Assembly (NCBI GenBank): GCA_021234155.1
Contig: JAJEKV010000059.1
Coordinates: 4,590,571-4,654,570, forward strand
Direction of reading: 5' to 3'
Length of the DNA stretch: 64,000 nt
Source: Isoetes taiwanensis
Lineage: Eukaryota; Streptophyta; Lycopodiopsida; Isoetales; Isoetaceae
Every line of letters starts with the position of its first letter. Within the stretch, counting starts at the first letter, position 1. The notes beneath the pieces were generated by a model that searched no databases, had not been told where the DNA came from, and was given only the letters and a program-made list of their open reading frames with translations. The translations under genes and the position numbers were made by a program. Below are positions 47,380 to 56,398 of the stretch, piece after piece.

Positions 47380-47650
47380 CGGGCACCTAGTCCTCTCCAC
47401 TCAAGGTGAAGCCGACCATGCCCTTCCCCGAGTACGACCCTTATATAAGTTTCAATTGCAATAAAGATTTTGGAGACGCGATAGCCTTGATACATAGAGT
47501 CCCCTCCACTCAAGGTGAAGTCGACATATGACCTTCACTATGCGACACCTCAATTTTGTAATCTACATTGTACTCAGAAAGGTATGAAGGTGAGTTTGGG
47601 CCCGGCGCACCTGGTCCTCTCCACTCATTGTGGAGGCGACCGTGTCCTTG
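47380..47650 (+). repeat. GGTGGAG(GGTGAAG)-type minisatellite, three units
   Basis: Units with CCTCTCCACTCAAGGTGAAGCCGACC at 47390, 47500 and 47615. They are the same family as the six units at 36620-37195. Here they sit in intron 1 of the SET-like gene. Confidence 0.8.
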
Positions 47651-47959
47651 ACCAAAACACCTACGTTTTTTTTTACTACTCGCAGTACACGTCCTCTCCT
47701 AGTTTATATATGTCTAGGCTACTAAATACAAGAATCAGTCACTTACATGTGGTGACGGTTCCGCATATGAAGCCTCCCCTGGTCCCAAGACAGCATCAAT
47801 CTGTCTCCTGGCCATCTCCAGGCATCGATCATGCCGGTGACCATGGCGATCCATGAAGGGCAGCAACAAGTATAAGATCTGGTTAAAATGAAGAATACCA
47901 AAGGCGCTAGGCTGGAAGAGGAGCGGAAGAAAATAACAATGAAGGCCGAGAAAGGGTTA

Positions 47960-47970
47960 CTTATATAGAA
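47960..47970 (-). promoter_or_regulatory. TATA box of SET-like gene
   Basis: TTCTATATAAG on the minus strand, about 105 bp upstream of the ATG at 47854, with an unremarkable CT-rich leader between. It lies at the inner edge of the CACTA subterminal repeats, so the element's end acts as the promoter region. Confidence 0.6.
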
Positions 47971-47979
47971 ATCTGTAAC

Positions 47980-48437
47980 GTCGCAGGGCACGTCACGTCG
48001 CATGCGACGTATTGTCAACGGTCACATGCCAGGTCACATGCGTACACATGGCAAATACGTACTGACGTGTCATCCGTTCTGTAATGTCACATGACGTCGC
48101 ATGCAACGTCATGTCCTCGCCATCCACCTGGCGTGACACCTTTCGTCCACCTGGCGCCCAAGTCCACCTGGCGTGACAGATGGGCCAAGTCACGCGACGT
48201 CGCATGCGACATGACATCGCAAACATCCACCTGGTGTGACACATGTCGTCCACCTGGCGCCGACATCCACCTGGCGTGGACAGACCGCCAGTTACGATGT
48301 CGACGCGTAAAGACACGCCGCGATGCGACGCGGCTCGCGATGACGTCGCATTGATGTCGCATGGTCACGTCAATTGCGACGCCATGTGACTCAGACGTCG
48401 CAAATCCACGTCGCTAAATGACCATTCTCTTGTTGTG
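47980..48437. repeat. Right subterminal repeats of CACTA element
   Basis: GTCGCATGCGAC palindromes at 47995-48010 (perfect 16 bp), 48094-48109 and 48197-48212 alternate with ATCCACCTGGCGTGACAC and CGTCCACCTGGCGCC units. The latter are duplicated over about 48120-48290. The dense GC-rich inverted repeats extend almost to the terminus. Confidence 0.85.
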
Positions 48438-48702
48438 TTTATTGTGATAACCAGTTAGGAGCTTGTTTATGAGGTAGGTTATGACTAATAAACAATCTGA
48501 ATCTAATGGCCGGGACCGAAATTTTAACCACTTTAAAATTTCGGTTCTAATCACCTTGATTTTTAAAGTCGAAATTTTAAGGTGATTCTCTCTTGATTTC
48601 CAGTTCTTTTTTAGTTCCAAGTTTTAAGCATTTACTATGAACCAAGTAAAAACAGGCAAAATTCTTGTTATATCACAAAGTGGCTTCCAACATGAATACA
48701 AT

Positions 48703-49163
48703 CAACATAAGTTGCGTTTACAAGAACTTCCATAAGGATTTACAACATAAAATATCTGTTTAATACACATCAAAGCCTTTAGACAGAGCAAAATCGGCCA
48801 GAATAAGTTGCATTTACAAGAACTTCCATCATAAGGATTTACAGTATAAACTATCTGTTCGATACACATCAAAGCCTTTAGGCAGAGCAAAATCGGCCAG
48901 AGCTGTAACCCCAGAGCTTCATTCTCGCATGCAAGCCCCATAGTAGCCACAACTCACAACAAAAGCACAATAAAGAATGACAGACTTGCAAATCATCGCC
49001 AAAAGCTCCATAGACTCGCAGATCATCGCCAAAAGCTCTACAGACTCGCCAAAGCTCCATAAACTCGCAAAAGCTCCATAAACTCACCTTAAACTCGCCA
49101 AAAACTCGCCAAAGCTCCATAAACTCGCCAAAAACTTTACAGACTCGCCAATAAGCTCCATAA
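48703..49163. repeat. ~99-bp duplication and GCTCCATAAACTCGCC repeats
   Basis: A ~99-bp segment (AAGTTGCGTTTACAAGAACT...CAAAATCGGCCAG) occurs twice head to tail (48706-48900). At 48985-49163, variants of AAAGCTCCATAAACTCGCC repeat about eight times. The minus-strand frame (FGEFMELWRV repeats) is a by-product. The last repeat supplied the hAT insertion site. Confidence 0.85.
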
Positions 49164-49663
49164 ACAGGGTAAATTTTAAGGACCCTAAATGTTTTCGTAT
49201 CCAAATAAAGGTTGGCTAAAGCTATAAAAACAAGAGTCCGTACATTTTTTTTTTGGCGAAATGTGATACAGTCAAGCCCTTTAGTTTTCTTCCCACTTGG
49301 CGAAATTATAAAGTTTGTATAATTTGAAAATTCTTATGTTGGCGATTTTGTCTTTGTAGATTCCCTATTTTGTCTTTGTAGATTCCCAATTTTGTCTTTG
49401 TTTGAGAAATTACAAAATGCCTATTTGCAGTTAGTAGCTTACAATTATAGGTGTATACTATGGAATCAATAGGCTATTTAATATTGGATTTTGAGCTAGT
49501 AGAAGCGAAGAGATAGTCATTGATGCAAGCAAGTGGTTGTTAAAAGGGGAAACGTAAAATGAAAAAACTAAATGTTTGAATGATGGTAAGGTCTAAGGTT
49601 CTCAGCATTTTTATGACGTACAATCTTTACGAAAAGGATATTGTTTTTCCTTCATCATACAAG

Positions 49664-49735
49664 AGAATGGAATGGAATAGAATAGAATAACTTTTTCCGC
49701 CCACGAATATGCCATGGGACTCATACAATAGAATC
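49664..49735 (-). mobile_element. LINE 3' end fragment, antisense
   Basis: GAATGGAATAGAATAGAATA then CTTTTTCCGCCCACGAATATGCCATGGGACTCAT. The reverse complement gives the GGTCCCAT...GTGGGCGGAAAAAG box and an ATTCT tail, slightly diverged from the other copies. Confidence 0.6.
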
Positions 49736-49739
49736 AGTA

Positions 49740-52700
49740 ACGACCATTACTACTAGTTTAAAGCGTAGGGAATTACTCGAGAGAAACCTCAAAAGAGCAC
49801 CACTCTCAGAGCATCACACCCAACTACACACACCACACATGTGAACATTTCTAGACATGCTCATCACATACGCCTTGCATCATCGAGCACACCACTTCTA
49901 TTACAAATAAAACCCATTGAACCTTAGTTGACTAAGTATTCATGGCATCTTCGAATATACTTTATAGTTACCCATTAGAAACTGACATTGTGGAGAACGT
50001 GCAGTTTCCATGCAGGATGCACAAATAATGTCTCTTGGAAGGCATGAAAGGCCAAGACACGCCTTGAGGATATCCACAGCTAACAAATAGAATTTCAATA
50101 AGCTTCGTTGTACCCATTATTTATCACGACTTAAAAAAATAACCAAAAACGAAACAATAAGATCGAATCTTTGATATTCAACATGGCCAGTTTCAACAGA
50201 AACGTGGAACCGTCCTAACAAAAAGCAAAGGGAAGAATATCTTTTTCAGAATGGGGGTAGATATATGTGAAGAATATGCGAAAAATCAGCCGCCAAAAAC
50301 ATATGCCGGCGGTGGTGTGTGCCGGTAAAATTTGGTGTTATATATGAAATGCAATGGTTATATATGAAAGGTCGAAATGCAAGGCCGAAATTCACTGTAG
50401 CAATGGGAAACGTCACCGTGTCCTCCTGCTTCAAATCTGATATGTTGATCGAATAAAGAATCTCGTAGGGTTTCCATCTAGGAATCGATTCGTCTGGGCA
50501 AGAACTGCATACGGATTCACTGCTGCATCAAAACTTGGCTTCTTCAGGATAAAATCTGTTCAGCAACAGCAAGCAAAGTTTTTATAAATAGTATGCATTA
50601 TGACTGTTATTCATTCGACTGTATCAATACATATTCTAACTATGGTCTACAACCGACCATAAATTTAATATAATGTTTTGGTGTATTAAATTTAATATAA
50701 TGTTTTGGTGTATTGATTGGATCAAGCCCTAGATCGGAAAGTCCAAATTTTGAGTTCGAAGATTAACCATGTATCCAGTGTGTCGTGGACCACGTCCTAC
50801 AAGTTTCGATGGCTTAGATTTACTTGAAAGAGGTTTGGACGGCCTAGATTTACTCCTTGTTACTCTTACTACCTTTCCACCTTTTAGGGTTGGGCGCACA
50901 AGGTCCGGCATCATCGAGGTTCAGAGGCAAGCTTTGTTTACTGCAAGAGTTCGGCCTGGAACCAATGCTCTTGGTGCCGCCATTTTGCACCCTGCCATCT
51001 GCATCTAACTCTGTTTCTATAAACTTCCAATTCCTAAAGTCCAATCCTGTTGCACCATTGCTTTGTACGTGATGCCTGAGGTTGAGCGGACATAGCTCCA
51101 GCAGAAAATGAATAAACATAAGAACAGAGCATCTTCCATTCGTGAACCTTACCATTGGTAAAACTATGAACTCGCAGCATGTTCCGGCATTGGAATCTTA
51201 GCCTTAGCCTTCTGGAAGCCGCCAGAAACGACCTGTAAAAGAGGGTTGCATGTGTCAATGGAGATGATATTTTGCAGCTTCTACAGGCAAGAGCCTGCAA
51301 GATCCATGCTAAATGGGTAAGTGATGATATTTTTCCTTCTTCTGTACAGGATTATATTTTAGGATCTTATTTTTAGTCTGGAACCGCAGCTCCTACTCCA
51401 CAACAGCACATTGTATTCATCTTTTGGGTGTTGCATTCTGCTTTGAAAACTCCTGTGAATCTTCTGGCTCTATGTGGAAGAAGAAATCAAAATGTGGAGA
51501 AGGAGGCCTAGAGAATGCAGCTACAGTGACCTCATTCTTCCTTCATTTGCTTTGTTGTGGTTGTGCAAGCAAGGGCTCCATTTGTTCTGCGAGCTAGATG
51601 TTCCGGTTTTCGTTCTTGAGCAAGTTAGGCAGATTTACACACATGTTTCTTCTTTCATCGAGCAGGTAAATGAAAACATCACCATCAACATATGTGAAGG
51701 CCTGGCTTAATCTAAATCTGGCACGGAGTTGTGGTGACCTGCATTAATTGTTGAACACTTGAAAAAGTGTTTGTTCAAGGATTCAAGTAACTCTGCACTA
51801 TAATCGCATCTCCAGTATATAACTGCTCTTCTATCTATTCTTTAGTGAAGAAGTATGTTTTTTCTCTTATGTTGGCACTCTGATTTTCAATCCCAGTGGA
51901 GCTCCAATGTTGACTCGAATATATAATTCTGCTGCAACTGTTTAGAGCGAATCAGGATATCGATCTGGTAAGAAGTTGATCTACTATTTGAAGCATTGAT
52001 AGGCAGACTACAAATGATGCTAATAGGCTTTTTTCGCTATTTTTTTTTCATGATATTTATTTTCTAAGCCATGTTCTTCTTGCATGAACACTCTATAATT
52101 TATCATGATCTGCTCTGCAATTTGTTTTGATGTACCATGTGTTCTTATGTGTGCTCTTTGATACATCTCTCTTTATGTAAATTTGTGTGAATCCTTATTG
52201 AAGGTTTATCGCGACACTGTATCATCTAATGGTTTTGTTGCAATAAATGTATTCTTTTTTATTCATTCTTGTAAATTTAACTGAAGTTCTGCTCAGGGCT
52301 GTTCTATTCTTTTGTTTTTACCCTGCTCAGTTCTAGTCTTTCAGTACTGCATCATGACTACCACAACATAACTATATTTTGTCTGACAACATTTTCAACA
52401 AATACAAGGAGAAGTTTATCTGCTTATCATTTGTAAATGTAACATGCTCAAAAAATTATTACAGTAACACATACCTTATCAGTTAACAGGGATCGAAATG
52501 CAAAAAAAGAAAATACAATCATAGCACAAGACATATAGGAATGTTTAACAAGCTATGACGACAATGGCTTTGCATGTCTATGAACAAGTCAGCAAGAAAT
52601 TACAATGATGTTCCTGTATCTGCCATGTATTCTAAAATATAAGAATAGGATGGAATGCTTTACATTCTTAAATGTTCCAGCAGCAGGTTTACATAATCTG

Positions 52701-52790
52701 CATTTGTAACATGCTCAAAAGCCTATTACAGTTACACATACCTAATCAGTTACTTAGGTCTTGGATCCAGCTTTATTAGCTTGCTCAGCT
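49740..52790. other. hAT interior without recognisable gene
   Basis: About 3 kb with only short frames. A 29-bp tandem duplication (ATTAAATTTAATATAATGTTTTGGTGT type) lies at 50660-50717. Antisense frames at 50729-51155 (RPNSCSKQSLPLNLDD, PNPKRWKGSKSNKE) look partly coding but are unidentified. Two ~75-bp related segments with TTTGTAACATGCTCAAAA lie near 52430 and 52700. The hAT C-terminal dimerisation region expected somewhere here was not found. Confidence 0.4.
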
Positions 52791-52799
52791 AAACAGAAG

Positions 52800-53372
52800 A
52801 CACTTCTTTTGTGGCAAGCAGAAGATACCATGGCCCGCAATGCTACCTGCGTACCCACTTGCCCATGAAAAGGCGCAGACTCATTGCCTCCATTCGCACA
52901 GGGGCACATCATCTTCGAATTGAGACGGGCAGATGGATTGGTGAGCCACGCCAGGACAGGCTCTGTCAATGCTGCCAAATGGGAGTCATTGAGGATGACT
53001 CTCATACCCTTCAAAGTTGCCCAGCATATGATCAAATTCAGACGCACTATGCTGAGTTGGTCAGGCCTGGCCAGGCGTTACATGTGACATTGAGCACAGC
53101 ATCCGTACGGGTGCTGGGATCATACCTTTAGGAGGTTATGGACATGTGAGATCAGCTATGTCCTCGGGCACACACTTGACATGTATATATACATTGATGT
53201 ATACTTGTACAGTTTGACAGCATTCTTATTACTGCCACGGTTTTTCCCTCGAAAACCCTTCGGGGCGGGGGTTTTTAACCCGGACAGTAATAAGTTTGCT
53301 GCGCTTATTATGGGTCCCATAGGCCGATTGGCCTCAGTGGACGATAAAAAATCATTCTCATTCTCATTAAAA
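52800..53372 (+). mobile_element. LINE, 5'-truncated, full 3' end
   Basis: Codes for a C-terminal block (RTHLPMKRRRLIASIRTGAH, CQCCQMGVIEDDSHTLQSCP) ending with TAG near 53131. A 3' end follows with a strong foldback (ATTACTGCC...GGACAGTAAT, about 53228-53291), then GGGTCCCATAGGCC, TCAGTGGACGATAAAA and an ATTCTC tail (53311-53372). The C-x2-C...H...C pattern is the zinc-like motif of LINE ORF2 C-termini. It is inserted in the hAT transposase gene, cutting it near the GHYRKCDFKN segment. Confidence 0.8.
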
Positions 53373-53394
53373 CTTACTTGTTCCATGTGAAGCT

Positions 53395-55184
53395 TAACTT
53401 TGTCCATAAACACCTTCACATCAGCATTTTTGAAATCACATTTCCGATAATGACCACCTCTGCCGCTATTTTGCCTTACATACATTCGGATAAACTTACC
53501 TTTCACATGGATGCAAAGTATGCCACTGGGATCGTATCGTAAAAAGCTCGAAGGTGTTCCAATTGCTGCCATTTTATTCCATAAGTAAGGACTGAAAACA
53601 AGTTTGTCTTGTTCTTATATTATCAGCATACATATGCTCAAGATCCGTCTGCATCATTTTTCTAGCCAATGTATACTCCGGTATAAAGATATTCCTGTCC
53701 TGTGAAATCTTTATCAAATAATTCAACTTTGATAAGAGCGGCTGCATTGCAAACAAAGTGAGAATAGTTTCAAAGTTTGTCATCATTGTTAAAAGCTCAT
53801 TTGCCTTTTCTGAAGTGCTACGATCTTCATCAAAACTCAGCTCGTCCACTAAACCAACTAATGTCACAAACTCTTCACAAAGGCGTTTGACAAGTCCATT
53901 TAAAGAAATCCAGCGTGTACTAACATCCTTCAAAAGCTTTTTACCATCTGTCAATCCTTCGGTAAAAGCCCAAAATGCTGCACACCTTTGAGAACTCTTA
54001 GAAAAAAACTTATAAGATGTACGAACGAGAATTTCTACCTTACCAACATAAGGAGAATCTGAAATTGTTTTGTAAGCCAGATTTGTCCGATGACTCATAC
54101 AATGTATGATACTCATGTAAGGTGCAAGTTTACTTTGCAGCCTTGCACCCAGTCTAGTTCTAGTGCTTTGCATTACGGCAGCGCCATCAGCACCAAAACA
54201 TATCAGTTTCTTGCTGCATTCCTTCTTGCTCAAACCAGCAACGTTAGATAAATTATCAACAAGCACATCATGCTGTAGCACTTAGACCAAGTTTTTGAAT
54301 GCCTAGAAAGTAGGATTTACGCTCAAAATTCACTATAGCATATAGATGCATTGCAACCCATGAAGTATTGTCAATTGCACTAACTTCGTCCATAGATAAG
54401 GATAGAAAATTAGCATTCTTTAGCACCAATCGGAGGTCTAACTTCAAAGCTTCATTCATGGAACATGCAAAATCCCATCCAGATGACTCACTCCAATGAT
54501 AAATGGGACATGACGGAACTTTCTGGGCAAGTAAAAAATCGTGCATTTTTGGATAGTCCCTCATTGGTTTCCCATTTTTCAGCAAATGAAATATGCATCG
54601 CATTTGGACACTCTTAGCTTCAAAGTTCAGCTTGTCTTGCCTAGAAAGTGACAAATGCAACGGAGTGATTTTTTTCTGCTTTTTCTCAACCAATAACAAC
54701 TCCTTTGTATACTCATCTACATATTTTCTATGTTTGTTGTCTGGATCCCATTCAATAACCTCTTGTTGCTTACCGTCTTCCCCTTGTGTAAGAGACCTCT
54801 TCTTACCATGGTGCTTCATGATAGTATCATATTTGCATTGCATAGTAATATCTTTTGAGCATGCCCATTGCACCTCACCCACTCTTGGCCATCAATAATT
54901 GATTGTTCAATGTAAGGGAATTCTGTGACCCATTCTTCTCTGAAACAATGGCCAATAACCCATGAATTTTTTCTTTTCTTCCTCAAGCTCGCAGAAGTGA
55001 GAAGTAGTGCATCTTTTGAAGCAGCGTCATCTGAAGACGTAGAAGAAACAAATGGCGCACTATTTGAAGTGACATGATTTGAAGGCTCCAAGCAATCATT
55101 ACCAAGGTTTGCATCTGATGCACAACTAGGACGTACATCCTTAGGTGCAATTGCAAAATCACTAATCCTCCTCTGCCTTGACAT
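53395..55184 (-). pseudogene. hAT transposase, ZNF862-like, broken
   Basis: Reads from ATG at 55184 (MSRQRRISDFAIAPKDV) through KNSWVIGHCFREEWVTEFPY. After a frameshift near 54885 come CKYDTIMKHHGKKRS, FHLLKNGKPMRDYPKMHDFL and FLSLSMDEVSAIDNTSWVAM. After another shift near 54285 the frame (53574-54281) has KKLICFGADGAAVMQSTRTR, HCMSHRTNLAYKTI and DVSTRWISLNGLVKRL. The Asp-containing DEVS and FGADGA blocks fit the catalytic core of hAT-family proteins of the ZNF862/C17orf113-like group. The end (FIRMYVRQNSGRGGHYRKCD, about 53480) is cut by the LINE at 52800-53372, and the C-terminal hATC dimerisation part is not seen. It would mobilise the surrounding hAT element in a working copy. Confidence 0.8.
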
Positions 55185-55886
55185 TCTTTGCTGTAAAAAA
55201 TAGGATGCCAGTCACTCTATTATACAAAGAATGCCACAATAAATTATAAAGACACAATGATTTAACTATTTCAAAGGATCTGAAAATAGATAATTATATC
55301 ATTGGATCGGAAACTTCATTGTTTCTAGACTAAGACTTAAATAAGCTTGTTGTTCTGGAGCCCAAATTTGCATAGAACTTGAAGCTTGTGTCTCCAGGAG
55401 TTTGACCAATTGAAGTTGTTTGTGAATGAAAAACCTGATGAATAATCTGTCAATTAGTGGTGTTTGTGGCTGATTACCTGATGCTAAATAGATTGCAAAA
55501 TCAAAATACGAAGTTACCTGCTGCTAATTTTGCATTGAATCAAATGCTTGCAAATGAGAATCAGGTGACCAGTGACGAGATTTAGATAGCCAAAGGCGAT
55601 TCCTAAATGAAAGATGTATCTGAGTAGATTAGACATGGCTATTTGAATTGATCTGGGCGCGCCTAATCAACTTCAGGGAAGGCGATTCAGCACGCCAATG
55701 CCGCAGTCAATCTCGGCTAAACCCTAAACGTCCAAAATTTTTGCCCTTTTGGAATGGCTTTTTTTTTTTTTTTTTTTTTTTTTTAAGAAATGACCCTTAT
55801 AAACTTTAGCCACAAAATTTTAGTAAAGGTCTAAAAAATCGCCATTTGGCAAGTTTTAGCCTCTCTTTATTACCCTGCTCCATAAA

Positions 55887-56398
55887 CATCAAGAAACTCT
55901 AATAAATCACAAAAACCCTCAAAACCACCAAGGTTTTTTGGGCAACCTAAAGAACTCTGTGAGAAATATCAGAACATGCACATCCCAGAGTTTTCGAGAG
56001 TAGTGACATCCAGTCTTTTCCTGAGAATAGACTTTAGGTACATCCCTCATGGCTGTATCCTGAATAAGTCTTTGAGGTTACCAGCATTATAAGAGTTCAG
56101 CTGTCGGAGGATGCAACCCGCGATGCTGAGTCCGGACTGAAATGTTGATGCAGCACTGAGTCAGCTAGTTCTCAGCGCGCTGAAGGATGTGAACCGCCCA
56201 TAAGGGATTTTAAAGATGACCTTGGAGATCCTGGAATTTAGAAATATCCGGACATTTAGGGGGGCTAATTTCTAACCATCGGGCCAGAATCTCGAATTCA
56301 TGACACGTGGTTTCGTCTTTTCTGGCGCCTTTAAAATACGTGGCTTGTGTTTTAGAGCTTTTGAAAAACCAGGCCGTGCTTGCCACCGTAGTAGCGCA
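55887..56398. other. SPP upstream region
   Basis: About 510 bp between the hAT right end and the SPP start codon. It should hold the SPP promoter and leader. No clear TATA box is seen. An antisense open frame here and into exon 1 is a shadow. The hAT insertion lies so close that it may affect SPP expression. Confidence 0.4.

Larger units (their letters stand above)
46230..47854 (-). pseudogene. CACTA-borne TAD-like/SET-domain protein
   Basis: Three exons with consensus splice sites keep one frame: 47747-47854 (36 codons from ATG), 47115-47249 (45 codons) and 46230-47024. The predicted 345-residue protein has a zinc-type motif C42-x-C-x2-C47 with H61 in VVEDHL, like the transposase-associated domain of plant TNP2 proteins. 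A SET-like methyltransferase domain follows from about residue 210: EAGFGLISGTRIEVERG (SET-I, SAM-loop GxG), MPYAGPEYDW, FIDGRPGVHGNIAGFINSS (family: GNIARFINHSC), NCEFLECQG and IDDELFINY (family GEELxxNY with the catalytic Tyr). SET proteins methylate lysines, mostly on histones. The His and Cys of NHSC are Ser and Ile here. An in-frame TGA at codon 300 splits the domain, so this copy is probably dead or one base is wrong. It has its own TATA box and AATAAA. The role is inference. Confidence 0.65.
41592..48437 (-). mobile_element. CACTA (En/Spm) transposon, about 6.8 kb
   Basis: The right end, read inward on the minus strand, is CACAACAAGAGAATGGTCAT followed by TTAGCGACG, very like plant CACTA termini (CACTACAAGAAAA...GCGACG). 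The left candidate is CACCCAATTAAGAAATGAG (from 41592); flanking GTT and TTT match at two of three bases, so this end is uncertain. Subterminal zones hold repeated GTCGCATGCGAC palindromes (right: 47995, 48094, 48197; left: 41628), as in Spm where they bind the element's own protein. Inside, on the minus strand, lie a TNP2-type transposase with DUF4218 and DUF4216 (42447-45951) and a second gene with TAD-like and SET-like domains (46230-47854). The frames contain stops, so this copy is probably inactive. Confidence 0.8.
49165..55877 (-). mobile_element. hAT transposon, complete ends, 6.7 kb
   Basis: Termini CAGGGTAA (49165-49172) and TTACCCTG (55870-55877) form a perfect 8-bp inverted repeat, and GGCTAAA occurs subterminally at both ends. 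CTCCATAAA flanks both sides (49156-49164 and 55878-55886), giving an 8-9-bp target duplication as expected for hAT. The transposase is on the minus strand near the right end. The interior holds later insertions: an antisense LINE tail (49664) and a truncated LINE (52800-53372). The left flank belongs to a tandem repeat that itself contains CTCCATAAA, so the duplication is slightly less decisive there, but the right flank is unique. Confidence 0.8.

Noticed and set aside
47743-48018. Minus-strand frame through the CACTA end as a longer SET gene start
   Set aside because: The frame with ATG at 47854 and donor at 47745-47746 joins in phase to the next exons; the longer frame is a different phase.
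48703-48900. Repeats considered as a CRISPR array
   Set aside because: Only two long head-to-tail copies without short spacers, in an intron-bearing eukaryotic context.
48878-49204. Minus-strand frame with FGEFMELWRV repeats
   Set aside because: By-product of the short tandem repeat AAAGCTCCATAAACTCGCC; no start, no homologue recognised.
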